Shown: piece by piece, positions 30,390 through 40,106 of the stretch
Position numbering within the stretch: position 1 is the first letter of the stretch
Layout: every line of letters begins with the position of its first letter
NCBI RefSeq assembly: GCF_013812825.1
Contig: NZ_JACCSU010000084.1
Coordinates: 1-60,326, forward strand
DNA from: Sphingomonas sp.
GTDB taxonomy: Bacteria > Pseudomonadota > Alphaproteobacteria > Sphingomonadales > Sphingomonadaceae
Reading direction: 5' to 3'
Length of the DNA: 60,326 nt
Translations under genes and position numbers: made by a program
The notes under the pieces: generated by a model
The model's database searches: none
Told to the model about the DNA's origin: nothing
Seen by the model: only the letters and a program-made list of their open reading frames with translations

Positions 30390-31046
30390 ATGAAGCGGCC
30401 CCCTGCAGCTTCGGTGTTGCCTCTCGCCGGGCACCCCTTTTCCTCGGCCTTCTTCTTGTGCATGGGCACAGTGATGGATGCACCGATCCCCATGGTGATG
30501 AGCACGGGCACAAGTCACGAGCTCGATCCGCTGATGCGCTCGATCGCATCCGGCAACCGGGGGGCCCTCGCAGAGCTCTACGAGCGCACGTCGTCCAAGC
30601 TGTTCGGCATTTGCGTGCGCGTGCTTGGAAGCGAAGCCGAGGCGGAAGACGTGCTTCAGGAAGTGTTTCTCACCGTCTGGAACAAGGCGGACCGCTTTGA
30701 TCCGGTGAAGGCGAGCCCGATCACCTGGCTTGCGGTCATGGCCCGGAATAAGGCGATTGATCGATTGCGCATCCGTCGGCTCCGGACCGAACCGCTGGAT
30801 AGCGCCGCTGAAATCAAGGATGAGCGGCCGTCGGCGCTCGACGTGCTTGAGCGGGCCCAGGAGCAGCAGCGGCTTGCAGGCTGCCTCGAGGAGCTCGACG
30901 AGCAACAGCGTGCGATGATCCGCTCGGCTTTCCTCGACGGCGCAACTTATCCTGAGCTCGCCAGGCGTGAAGGCGTCCCTCTCGGCACCATGAAGAGCTG
31001 GATCCGACGCGGCCTTGTGCGGCTCCGGGGGTGTCTGCAGCGATGA
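30390..31046 (+). CDS. ECF RNA polymerase sigma factor, SigK-like
   Basis: This sigma factor has up to 218 residues. Region 2 is YERTSSKLFGICVRVLGSE, EDVLQEVFLTVWNKADRF and WLAVMARNKAIDRLR. Region 4 is EELDEQQRAMIRSAFLDGAT, YPELARREGVPLGTMKSWIR. The ATG at 30390 has GGGAG seven bases upstream, but it adds an unusual 35-residue leader. ATG codons at 30474, 30492 or 30498 would give the normal ECF N-terminus. The stop overlaps the antisigma gene (ATGA), the usual arrangement for a sigma and its inhibitor. Confidence 0.88.
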   Translation: MKRPPAASVLPLAGHPFSSAFFLCMGTVMDAPIPMVMSTGTSHELDPLMRSIASGNRGALAELYERTSSKLFGICVRVLGSEAEAEDVLQEVFLTVWNKADRFDPVKASPITWLAVMARNKAIDRLRIRRLRTEPLDSAAEIKDERPSALDVLERAQEQQRLAGCLEELDEQQRAMIRSAFLDGATYPELARREGVPLGTMKSWIRRGLVRLRGCLQR

Positions 31047-31771
31047 GCGACCCGATGACCCCCGAAGAGCGCAGCGAGCTTGCTGGCGAATATGCGCTTG
31101 GCGTGCTCGACGGCGATGATTTCGCGCGTGCGCGCGAATTGGCTGCGGCGGACGCGCAGTTCGCTGAAGAAATCGCCGGATGGTCGGGGCGGCTTGCGCC
31201 CCTGCTCGACGAAGTGGATCCCGTATCCGCTCCCCCGAGAGTGTTGGCAGCGATCGAGCAACGCCTTGGCAATCGGGATAGGTCCGCAGACAACGTTCTT
31301 TACTTGCGGCGCCGGGTGAACGTGTGGCGCGGCTTCGCAGTCGGCGCGAGCGCGCTCGCGGCTTCCCTCGCGTTGGTACTGGTGATGCCACCTCAGACGG
31401 TCCAACAGCCGCCGGCCACCCAGCAGGCGCCCGCACCGATGGTCGCGATGATGGAAGCCGAGGGCAGCGAGGCAAGGCTGGTCGCGACCTGGGATCCGGA
31501 CGACCAGAGCCTGGTCGTCGCTGCTGCTGCGGGGATTGCTCCAGTCGCCGGCCATTCGCATCAACTGTGGGTGATTCCCGCCGACGGAACTCCGAGATCG
31601 ATGGGCATCCTCCCCGGTGCCGATCCAATGCACCTGCGCATCGACGAGCCAATGGCTAGGCAGCTCGCCGAGGGGGCGACAATTGCGCTATCGGTCGAGC
31701 CGAGCGGAGGCTCGCCGACCGGTCTTCCGACTGGCCCGGTGATCGCAGCGGGCAAGCTCCAGCAGACCTGA
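31043..31771 (+). CDS. RskA-type anti-sigma factor
   Basis: This is a 242-residue membrane protein. A cytoplasmic antisigma domain (MTPEERSELAGEYALGVLDG; ADAQFAEEIAGWSGRLAPLL) is followed by one transmembrane helix (about 100-118, AVGASALAASLALVLVM). A periplasmic domain of the anti-sigma-K (RskA) type comes last (WDPDDQSLVVAAAAG; GHSHQLWVIPADGTPRSMGI). It should hold the adjacent sigma factor until a signal triggers its proteolysis. The ATG at 31043 overlaps the sigma stop; GTG 31031 is a less likely alternative. Confidence 0.88.
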   Translation: MSDPMTPEERSELAGEYALGVLDGDDFARARELAAADAQFAEEIAGWSGRLAPLLDEVDPVSAPPRVLAAIEQRLGNRDRSADNVLYLRRRVNVWRGFAVGASALAASLALVLVMPPQTVQQPPATQQAPAPMVAMMEAEGSEARLVATWDPDDQSLVVAAAAGIAPVAGHSHQLWVIPADGTPRSMGILPGADPMHLRIDEPMARQLAEGATIALSVEPSGGSPTGLPTGPVIAAGKLQQT

Positions 31772-31831
31772 CCGCATCCGCTGCCGCCCACCGGCCGTAT
31801 CTGGGGCAGGCCCAAGCAAAGAGGTTGCCGG

Positions 31832-32326
31832 ATGCCAAGTCCCACTCTCAGTCGGCGAGGTGCCATCACCGCCGCCGGATCCGCGCTCGTGGCGGCGTCG
31901 CTGGCTGGACCGCTGCTGGCCGCGCGCGCGTCGGCGCGGTTTGAAATCACCCGCTCACCGGCGGAATGGCGTCGACTGCTGGGGCCGCATCGTTATGCAG
32001 TGCTGCGCGAAGGCTCCACCGAACGTCCGCGCTCAAGCCCGCTCGACCAAGAGAGGCGTCGCGGCACCTACGTTTGCGCAGGCTGCCGTCTTCCGCTGTT
32101 TGCCTCCACTTCCAAGTTCGAGAGCGGCACCGGCTGGCCAAGCTTTTTCCGGGCGCTTCCGAACGCCGTCGGCACCCGCACGGACACGACTTTGGGCATG
32201 CGGCGAACCGAGGCGTTGTGCCGGCGCTGCGGCGGGCATCTCGGCCATTTGTTCAGGGATGGTCCGCAACCCACAGGTCTTCGTTACTGTACCAACGGGC
32301 TCGCCCTGCGCTTCATGCCTGCCTGA
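31832..32326 (+). CDS. msrB: Tat-exported peptide-methionine (R)-S-oxide reductase
   Basis: This is a 164-residue MsrB, which reduces methionine-R-sulfoxide in proteins. A twin-arginine signal (SRRGAITAAGSALVAASLAG) indicates folded export to the periplasm. The catalytic domain shows the Zn pairs CAGC and CRRCGG, the substrate region FESGTGWPSFF, and the catalytic Cys in RYCTNG (usually RYCINS). A GAGG ribosome site precedes the ATG. It follows the antisigma gene by 60 bases and may belong to the same stress unit. Confidence 0.9.
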   Translation: MPSPTLSRRGAITAAGSALVAASLAGPLLAARASARFEITRSPAEWRRLLGPHRYAVLREGSTERPRSSPLDQERRRGTYVCAGCRLPLFASTSKFESGTGWPSFFRALPNAVGTRTDTTLGMRRTEALCRRCGGHLGHLFRDGPQPTGLRYCTNGLALRFMPA

Positions 32327-32449
32327 GCGGCGGCGCGCGGGCAGGCTGGTGCTGCTCGTTGTCGTCGGGGGAATGCCTTAACAGTCCGCTTTCAAGCCAG
32401 GGCCGACGACCGCGGCCACGTCCGGTTCCGCACCGGCGCCGGGGCAGCT

Positions 32450-32683
32450 TCACCACACTCGGTGATCTTCCACCCAGGACCGGACGTTGGAGTTGCTGCT
32501 GCGGCCGGCGCAATCATCGAAACGCTTGGCGTATGCCGTCGCGAGTCTCAAATGGATCAGTGTCGCCTCAAGGGAGGTCGCGGTGGCGGCAGCATCCGCT
32601 TCCTCCCGCACCCTGCTCTCGAGATAAGACAGCGTGACAGGCGCCTCTGTGCCTTGCCTGATCCCATCGCTTTTCCAGCTCAT
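32450..32683 (-). CDS. small helical protein, function unknown
   Basis: This is a 77-residue protein. Its ATG has GGGAGG seven bases upstream, which supports a real gene. The central part (SYLESRVREEADAAATATSL, EATLIHLRLATAYAKRF) looks like the helical hairpin seen in many small sphingomonad proteins ('ATxPxAxxAHxxLAxLY'). No function is assigned. It lies convergent to msrB, and its 3' end is near the MsrB stop. Confidence 0.6.
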   Translation of the reverse strand: MSWKSDGIRQGTEAPVTLSYLESRVREEADAAATATSLEATLIHLRLATAYAKRFDDCAGRSSNSNVRSWVEDHRVW

Positions 32684-32758
32684 GCCGCAGCCTCCCTTGG
32701 TAGCTTCAGCTACGGGGGAGAAGTCTCGTCGGATGCGCGTGCGCGTGAGAAGCCAACA

Positions 32759-32788
32759 AATGTCCGCTGTCGACCCCTTGCGGACATT
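32759..32788. repeat. short palindrome, GTCCGC family (copy 1)
   Basis: AATGTCCGC and GCGGACATT form a perfect 9-bp stem around a 12-base loop. It belongs to a family found again at 34317, 50271 and 51418. Confidence 0.75.
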
Positions 32789-32818
32789 CGGCTCAGGTCT
32801 TCGCTGCGTTGATCCGCG

Positions 32819-34198
32819 TCAGCTCGCAGTGGCGCCCACCGGCTTTATGTTCGCATTCATTCGAAAGACGTTCGCGGGGTCGTAGCGGGCCTTGATCTCG
32901 GCCAATCGCCGATAGGCCGATCCGTAGGAGGAACGCACATCCGCGTCGCTGTCCTCCCCCGACAGGGCGTTCGTGTAGCTGGCGTCGCTGCAGAAGGGCT
33001 TCCACGATTGATGCACCTGCCGCGACCAGGCGACCTGCTGCGCATCCTCGGAAGGATCCTCCCACCCGGTAAGCACCAGCGCGTCCCAGCGGGCGTCGCG
33101 ATGGGCAAAGGCGGTGGCATCCGCAGGAACCCGGTTCGCGGCATTGCCGATCTGCTGGAGGAGAAAGAGGGTGTGCGGCGACGGCGCGGTGACGAACTGC
33201 TCGGGCATCCGCTCAATCATCTCGTCGCGCAGCTGCGTGACCAGCGCGGATTTCCAGTAGTAGCGCCGTCCCCGGGGGAATGCGCCGTCGAGCGCGGTCT
33301 GCAGCGCCAGATAGGGCATCGCACCCATCTGATCGACCACAGGGGACCCGAACTGCTTGATCGGCCGGAGCGCTTCCTCCCCATCTTCCAACGAGCCGCA
33401 GTGGCAGGCTGCGATGGCGATGATCTTGGCGCCGTCGGGCGTGGTCATCATCGCGCAGGCCGTGTTCATCTCGTCGGGGTTCGACGCGCAAAAGTCGCGG
33501 TAAAAGCGCAGCACCTCGGCCGCCCGGTCGATCGGATGCGCGACCATTCCGCCGTAGATCGTGGGCCCGACGGAGTGCAGCTGGAGCTCGAAGGCGGTGA
33601 CCACCCCGAAGTTGCCGCCGCCGCCCCGCAACGCCCAGAACAGATCGGCATTTTCGGTCTCGCTCGCGCGCAGGTGAGCACCATCGGCGGTGACCACCTC
33701 GGCAGCGAGCAGGTTGTCGCAGGTGAGGCCGTACCGCCCTGCAAGCCAGCCGAGGCCTCCGCCCAGCGTCAGCCCGGCGACGCCGGTGTCGGACACGGTT
33801 CCGCCGGTGGTGGCAAGGCCATGGGCCTGGGTCGCCTCGTCGACCTGCTTCCAGCGCAGGCCCGGCTCCACTCGGGCGACGCGTCTTGCAGGGTCGATCT
33901 CCAGCCCCTGCATTGGAGCGAGGTCGATCATCACGCCACCCTCGCAGACGGCAGCTCCGGCTGCGCTGTGGTCGCCGCCGCGGACCGAAATCGGCAGGCC
34001 CTTTGCCCGGGCGAAAGCGATCGCCTTGGCGACGTCGTCCACATTGCTGCAGCGGGCAATGAACGCAGGCTGCCGATCGATCATCCCGTTCCAGATGCGC
34101 CGAGCTTCGTCGTAGCCGGCATCTCCCCGGCGAAGCAGCTCTCGCGGCCGCTCCGCATCCGACGGGGGGCCGGAGGATGAAGTGAACCGCTCAGCCAT
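32819..34198 (-). CDS. FAD-linked oxidase, berberine-bridge-enzyme type
   Basis: This is a 459-residue flavoprotein oxidase. The ATG at 34198 follows GGAGG; the longer frame to 34363 runs into a palindromic repeat. The FAD-binding domain shows VRGGDHSAAGAAV, whose His normally carries FAD, and GLTLGGGLGWLAG. GRYGLTCDNLLAAEV follows, whose Cys is the second covalent FAD link in BBE/GOOX enzymes. The C-terminal BBE segment ends RYDPANVFRMNANIKP. Relatives oxidise oligosaccharides or alcohols with O2. The substrate is not known, though the nearby sugar locus makes a sugar possible. Confidence 0.88.
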   Translation of the reverse strand: MAERFTSSSGPPSDAERPRELLRRGDAGYDEARRIWNGMIDRQPAFIARCSNVDDVAKAIAFARAKGLPISVRGGDHSAAGAAVCEGGVMIDLAPMQGLEIDPARRVARVEPGLRWKQVDEATQAHGLATTGGTVSDTGVAGLTLGGGLGWLAGRYGLTCDNLLAAEVVTADGAHLRASETENADLFWALRGGGGNFGVVTAFELQLHSVGPTIYGGMVAHPIDRAAEVLRFYRDFCASNPDEMNTACAMMTTPDGAKIIAIAACHCGSLEDGEEALRPIKQFGSPVVDQMGAMPYLALQTALDGAFPRGRRYYWKSALVTQLRDEMIERMPEQFVTAPSPHTLFLLQQIGNAANRVPADATAFAHRDARWDALVLTGWEDPSEDAQQVAWSRQVHQSWKPFCSDASYTNALSGEDSDADVRSSYGSAYRRLAEIKARYDPANVFRMNANIKPVGATAS

Positions 34199-34316
34199 TG
34201 AAACCTCCAGCTGAAACTGGCGCCGCCTTCGGAAGGCCGGGCAGCGGGACGGCCCTCGAGACGCGTGTTGATGAACCGCGACGGCGGTACGGGTCAAGCC
34301 AACGAAGATGAGCCTA

Positions 34317-34346
34317 GCGTCCGCTTTGGGCCGAAAGCCGACATTG
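34317..34346. repeat. short palindrome, GTCCGC family (copy 2)
   Basis: This is an imperfect copy: GCGTCCGCTTT, loop GGGCC, GAAAGCCGACATT. The translated fragment resembles the 'MSAxxPKRT' pseudo-peptides that this repeat produces in many alphaproteobacterial genomes. Confidence 0.65.
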
Positions 34347-34468
34347 CGGCCGTAGCGGCCCACGGGCGCCGGCGGGGACGATCAGCGCGCCCACCCAAAG
34401 CCGGTAACCGGGTCATCGCGACGGCAACCGGACGGGCCAGGCCGGCGTTTGACCAGCGAAGGAACCGC

Positions 34469-34642
34469 ATGATGGCCAGTGCACCGCGGCAAATACCCGA
34501 GGAAAAGCCAGGCACCTCGGAGCCCGCATCGCCCGTTCCAGCACCGAACGAGGAGCGGCCGGTCCAACCAGACATCGATAATGCTCCGCCGCCCGCGACC
34601 CCCCAAGCTCCGCCGGCAGAGCCGGACCGGTCGAGGCCCTGA
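34469..34642 (+). CDS. small Pro-rich hypothetical protein
   Basis: This frame of 57 residues starts at ATG 34469 (or 34472) after AAGGA (34459-34463). Its composition is Pro, Glu, Asp and Ala (PEEKPGTSEPASPVPAPNEE), and it is probably disordered. It stands between the flavin oxidase and the ABC ATPase and has no recognisable family. It could be a spurious frame. Confidence 0.35.
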   Translation: MMASAPRQIPEEKPGTSEPASPVPAPNEERPVQPDIDNAPPPATPQAPPAEPDRSRP

Positions 34643-34750
34643 GCTTGTCAACGGGGAGTTCCGCACCTTTACCTGTTGTGTCACTGTTGGCGGACTTGCC
34701 CTCCATGAAGCACCTGTGTCAGTCAGGTGGCGGCATCGGGAGGTGCTGGC

Positions 34751-35860
<1,110 letters not shown>

Positions 35861-35903
35861 CCAAACCCACGGCCTGATCTAAAACCGACCTACTTTTAGG
35901 CAC

Positions 35904-35931
35904 TTGCAGTCCCGGCAAGACCTGATAGGTT
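35904..35931 (+). promoter_or_regulatory. candidate promoter of the sugar operon
   Basis: TTGCAG at 35904-35909 and TAGGTT at 35926-35931 are separated by 16 bases, directly upstream of the LacI operator-like palindrome. Confidence 0.45.
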
Positions 35932-35935
35932 GCAA

Positions 35936-35949
35936 TGTAACCGTTTACA
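35936..35949. promoter_or_regulatory. LacI-family operator
   Basis: TGTAACCGTTTACA is one base from the perfect LacI-family palindrome TGTAAACGTTTACA. It sits at about the transcription start of the candidate promoter and upstream of the LacI gene, so binding would block transcription of the whole sugar operon. Confidence 0.75.
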
Positions 35950-36026
35950 CAAAGACAACATAGCTCAGCTTCTTGGGGGCGGCCCGTGGACCAAGCTCGC
36001 ACCACACCAGCCAGTCGACCGGGGCC

Positions 36027-37022
36027 TTGAGGGGCGCCACCATCCGCGACGTGGCTCGAGCCGCGGACGTCTCGGTGGCGACGGTTTCGCGTGCCCTGAA
36101 TGGAATCGACAAGGTGGCCGGGATCACCCGCGAGCGTGTCCTCAAGATTGTCCATGAGCTCGATTATGTCCCGCACAGCGGCGCTCGCGCCTTGTCGACT
36201 CGGCGCACCGAAACCATCGGCGTGCTGCTCCCTGATCTCCACGGCGAGTATTTCTCCGAGCTGATCCGCGGCATCGACCTCGCCGCTCGCCAGCACGGCC
36301 TTCATCTCCTGCTGTCCAGCTCCCACGGCGATCCGACCGAAGCGGCCGCCGCGTTGCGGGCGATGCGAAGCCGGGTCGATTCAATCATCGTCATGCTTCC
36401 GAGCGCCGGCGAGGAGCTGCTCGTCCACTCCAGGAAGGGGCCCGTGCCGATGGTATTCCTCGGCAGCGGGGATCATCGCGATCACCCCTCGTTCGAGATC
36501 GATAATTACGGCGGGGCGGTGGCGATCACCCGCCATCTGCTGGACAGCGGACGCCGCGGTATCGCTTTTGTCGCAGGCCCGCTGGACAACCGCGAAGCCC
36601 GCGAACGCGAGCGCGGCTATCGGGCCGCGATCGCGTCGGCCGGCGGGGACGAATGGATCGTCGCCGGCGACTTCAGCGAGCAGTCGGGCCGCGACGCGGC
36701 CGCGCAATTCATCGCCGGCCCTCGTCCCGATGCGATCTTTTGCGCCAACGACATGATGGCGATCGGCTGCCTCGAGTCGCTGCGCGAGGCCGGTCTTCGC
36801 ATTCCGGACGACATCGCGCTCGCCGGCTTCGACGACATTCCGATCGCCCGTTACGTGAGCCCGGCATTGACCACCGCGGCCGTGCCGATCGCCGCGATCG
36901 GCCGCCGAGCGCTCGAGTGCTGCGTCGAGCTCATCGCCGGCCGCAAGACCAAACGCCGGCACGTCATTCAGCCCGAGCTCGTCGTCCGCTCGTCAACTCA
37001 ACGCCGACCTACCGACCGCTAA
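36027..37022 (+). CDS. LacI-family transcriptional regulator
   Basis: This is a LacI/GalR repressor of about 331 residues. The N-terminal helix-turn-helix is exact (TIRDVARAADVSVATVSRAL, then hinge YVPHSGARALSTRRT), and the sugar-binding domain follows (IGVLLPDLHGEYFSELIRGI ... CANDMMAIGCLESLREAGLR, GFDDIPIARYVSPALTT). TTG 36027 places the helix-turn-helix at the very N-terminus; TTG 35973 is also in frame and neither has a clear ribosome site. It probably represses the TonB-to-GH1 operon and itself until an oligosaccharide appears. Confidence 0.88.
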   Translation: MRGATIRDVARAADVSVATVSRALNGIDKVAGITRERVLKIVHELDYVPHSGARALSTRRTETIGVLLPDLHGEYFSELIRGIDLAARQHGLHLLLSSSHGDPTEAAAALRAMRSRVDSIIVMLPSAGEELLVHSRKGPVPMVFLGSGDHRDHPSFEIDNYGGAVAITRHLLDSGRRGIAFVAGPLDNREARERERGYRAAIASAGGDEWIVAGDFSEQSGRDAAAQFIAGPRPDAIFCANDMMAIGCLESLREAGLRIPDDIALAGFDDIPIARYVSPALTTAAVPIAAIGRRALECCVELIAGRKTKRRHVIQPELVVRSSTQRRPTDR

Positions 37023-37048
37023 CCAAATAGATCCGAAGGGGAGATCCC

Positions 37049-40000
37049 ATGACCAAGTCAGACACCAGCCGACGCCTCGCCCGCGCAATGCGCACCGCCT
37101 TGCTCGCGACATCCCTGCTCGCCGCGACGCCTGCATTCGCCCAGCTCACGACCGCCACCATCCGCGGCCAGGTGACGACTTCCGCCGCCGCGGCGCCCGG
37201 AGCGGTGGTGACGGCGAGAAATATCGACAATGGATCGACCGCGCGAGCGACGGCCGGGCCGGACGGTTCCTACGTCCTGACCGGCCTCCAGCCCGGAACA
37301 TACGATATCAACTTTACGGCCGCCGGCGGCACCCCGGTCACCCGCCGGGTCATTGTTTCGGTCGGCCAGACCGCGTCGCTCGACGTCGACACCGGCGCCC
37401 AAACCGCGCAGCCGGTCGACGAGGCGATCGCAACCACTGAGGGAGCCCCGGTCGTTGCTGGTGCCGAGGGTGACACGATCGTCGTGACCGGCACCCGTCT
37501 GGTGGAAACCCGAACATCCGAGGTTGGCACCAACGTCAGCGACGACCAGATCGAGAACCTTCCTCAGAACAACCGCAACTTCCTCAATTTCGCTCAGTTG
37601 GCGCCTGGCATCCGGGTCAATCAGACCGAGTTCCGGCAGACCTTCTCCGGCGGCGGCGTCGGCGCCGATCGCAACGGCGACAGCTTCGGCGGCCCTCAGG
37701 TCAACGTCTTCATCGACGGCGTCAGCCTCAAGAGCAACGTCAACCAGGGCGGCATCGTCGGCCAGGACGTCAGCCGCGGCAATCCGTTCTCGCAGCTCGC
37801 GGTGCGCGAGTTCCGGGTCTTGACGTCGAACTTCAAGGCCGAATTCGAGGATGCCGGAACCGCGATCATCACCGCGATCACCAAGTCGGGCACCAACCGC
37901 TTCAAGGGCGAGGCGTTCGGATCGTACCAGAACCAGTCTCTGATCGCCCGCGACTTCTTTGTTAAGCGTGACGATCTCGACGAGCCCAAGCTGAAGCGGA
38001 CGCAATATGGCGCCAGCTTCGGCGGACCGATCTCCCAGGATAATCTGTTCTTCTTCGCCAGCTACGAAGCCAATTTGCAGGACCGCGCCAACACCGTCGT
38101 TCCCGGCGGCACCGAAGCAGTCCAAGCCTTGCTTCCGTTCGATGTCGACGACTTCCGCGGTAGCTTTAGAAGCCCGTTCCGCGAGCATCTCGGCTTCGGC
38201 AAGCTGAGCTGGCAAGCGGCCGACAACCAGCTCGTCGAGCTTAGCGCCAGCATCCGCAAAGAAACGGACCTGCGGGGGTTCGGCGGAGCCGAATCCCGCG
38301 AGCGCGGCGAAGACGTTGATAACAATGTCTACACGGCCAAATTGCGTTACGATTACTCGGGTAACGGCTTCCTCAACGAAGCGACCATCGATTGGCTGAA
38401 GTCGGACCTGCAGTTCGGAGCCCTCGGTGAAGCCGGCTTCGGCCGAATCTACCAAGGCGTCATCAGTGTCGGCGGCCGACCGCAATTGCAGGAGGTCAGG
38501 CAGCAAGGCCTGACGTTCCGCAACAATCTCAGCTTTACCGACATCGAATGGAAAGGCAGCCACCTGGTCAAGGTGGGAGCCAAAGTTTCATTCCAGAAAT
38601 ACGGCGTCGGCGGCAGCGGTCCCAACGCCAACCCTCAATTCGAGTTTATCAGAAACAATCTCGGAACGCCCGATACCAGCGATGACTTGGACTTCAGTTT
38701 TCCTGCCGTGGTCCGTTTCGGCGGCGGCGATCCGGAAGTGAAAGCAAACACTACCCAGATCGGCCTGTTCGCGCAGGACGACTGGGAGGTGAACGAACAC
38801 CTTTTGGTTAACCTCGGCTTGCGTTGGGACCTGGACACCAACGCCAAGAACAATGACTTCGAAACTCCGGATCGCGCGGCCGAAGCGTTGCGCGCGCTCG
38901 GCAATGACCCGCGCGCGCCGACATACTTCGACGTCGAGGATTACATTTCGGACGGCGACCGGAAGGCCGAGTGGGACAATTTCGCGCCTCGCATCGGACT
39001 CTCGTATGACATCAACGCTGATCAGCGCACTGTCCTGTTCGGAGGCTATGGCCGCTACTACGACAGAGCGCTTTTCCGTAGTGCGGCCGAAGAAACCTTG
39101 TTTTCGCAGTTTCGGTCCGGTGAATTGCTGTTCTCCAGGAACGGGCAGCCGCGCGATGGGCGGCCGACGATCCAGTTTCAGGACCAATTCCTGACCGAGG
39201 CGGGGTTTGAAGCGTTGCTGGCGAGCCTCGCCGCTGACCCGACATCGCCCGGAACCAGCGAGCTCAGGGTCATCCCGAACGATCTCAAGACGCCCTACAC
39301 CGACCAATTCAGTGTCGGCGTTCGACAGCGCTTTGGAATCTTCCGGACCTCGCTCACCTACAATCACACGATCGGCAAGAACCAGATTGGTTACGCGCCG
39401 CTCAACCGCACGGAAACTTTGAACGCGAACGGGTTCTTTGATTTCATCCCGCTGATCAACGGCTACAGCAACGCGATCGCGGCATTCAACACACGGCAGA
39501 CAAAGTATGACGCTCTCTTCCTGTCGGTGGACAAACCTTACAGCAAGTCGTCGGGCTGGGGAGTCGGGCTCGCCCATACGTGGGTGCTGCGTTCGAAGGG
39601 GCGGGGCTTCGAATTCAACTTCGACGTTCCAAACATTGCCGATCAACCCTTCGTCCCGAACGCCGGGAACGAGAAACACCGCGCGGTCTTGAACGGCATC
39701 GTCGACCTCCCGCTCGGATTCCGAGCGTCGGGTCTCGTAACCTACGGGTCGGGCGCGCCGTTCTTCGTAATCGACGCACGGGACGGTTTTCAGCCGGACC
39801 GGATTCGCCTCGGGCATTTCGAAAATGTTCGCGATTTCCTCCAGGTGGACTTGAGGTTGCAAAAAATCTTCCGACTCTTCGGCGACCGCGAAGTCAGTCT
39901 GTCGGCCGAAGTGTTCAACCTGTTCAACCGGGCCAACTTCGGGAGTGCCGAAGGCTTCATCTGCTGCGACGGGAACCCCAACTTCGGGAAGCCCAACGCG

Positions 40001-40051
40001 CTCGCCGGGCCGCCGCGGAGCTTCCAGTTCGGGGTGTCGACGCGGTTCTGA
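37049..40051 (+). CDS. TonB-dependent receptor (Oar-like)
   Basis: This is a 1000-residue outer-membrane receptor. It has a signal peptide (ending ATPAFA) and a carboxypeptidase-regulatory-like beta domain (TTATIRGQVTTSAAAAPGAV, about 32-115). The TonB box region and plug follow (GDTIVVTGTRLVE; LPQNNRNFLNFAQLAPGIRV). A 22-strand barrel comes next, with the C-terminal phenylalanine FQFGVSTRF. The GGAG ribosome site lies 27 bases after LacI. Receptors with this N-terminal domain usually import large glycans or peptides. It is the presumed outer-membrane gate of the sugar locus. Confidence 0.93.
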   Translation: MTKSDTSRRLARAMRTALLATSLLAATPAFAQLTTATIRGQVTTSAAAAPGAVVTARNIDNGSTARATAGPDGSYVLTGLQPGTYDINFTAAGGTPVTRRVIVSVGQTASLDVDTGAQTAQPVDEAIATTEGAPVVAGAEGDTIVVTGTRLVETRTSEVGTNVSDDQIENLPQNNRNFLNFAQLAPGIRVNQTEFRQTFSGGGVGADRNGDSFGGPQVNVFIDGVSLKSNVNQGGIVGQDVSRGNPFSQLAVREFRVLTSNFKAEFEDAGTAIITAITKSGTNRFKGEAFGSYQNQSLIARDFFVKRDDLDEPKLKRTQYGASFGGPISQDNLFFFASYEANLQDRANTVVPGGTEAVQALLPFDVDDFRGSFRSPFREHLGFGKLSWQAADNQLVELSASIRKETDLRGFGGAESRERGEDVDNNVYTAKLRYDYSGNGFLNEATIDWLKSDLQFGALGEAGFGRIYQGVISVGGRPQLQEVRQQGLTFRNNLSFTDIEWKGSHLVKVGAKVSFQKYGVGGSGPNANPQFEFIRNNLGTPDTSDDLDFSFPAVVRFGGGDPEVKANTTQIGLFAQDDWEVNEHLLVNLGLRWDLDTNAKNNDFETPDRAAEALRALGNDPRAPTYFDVEDYISDGDRKAEWDNFAPRIGLSYDINADQRTVLFGGYGRYYDRALFRSAAEETLFSQFRSGELLFSRNGQPRDGRPTIQFQDQFLTEAGFEALLASLAADPTSPGTSELRVIPNDLKTPYTDQFSVGVRQRFGIFRTSLTYNHTIGKNQIGYAPLNRTETLNANGFFDFIPLINGYSNAIAAFNTRQTKYDALFLSVDKPYSKSSGWGVGLAHTWVLRSKGRGFEFNFDVPNIADQPFVPNAGNEKHRAVLNGIVDLPLGFRASGLVTYGSGAPFFVIDARDGFQPDRIRLGHFENVRDFLQVDLRLQKIFRLFGDREVSLSAEVFNLFNRANFGSAEGFICCDGNPNFGKPNALAGPPRSFQFGVSTRF

Positions 40052-40106
40052 GCCAAGGTGCGGGGGCCGCTGTTCGCAGCGGCCCCTCCGCCATGCGGAG
40101 AAGCAG

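Noticed and set aside
34294-34575. Minus-strand frame containing MSAFGPKRT
   Set aside because: This is the same repeat-derived peptide, with no ribosome site or family similarity.
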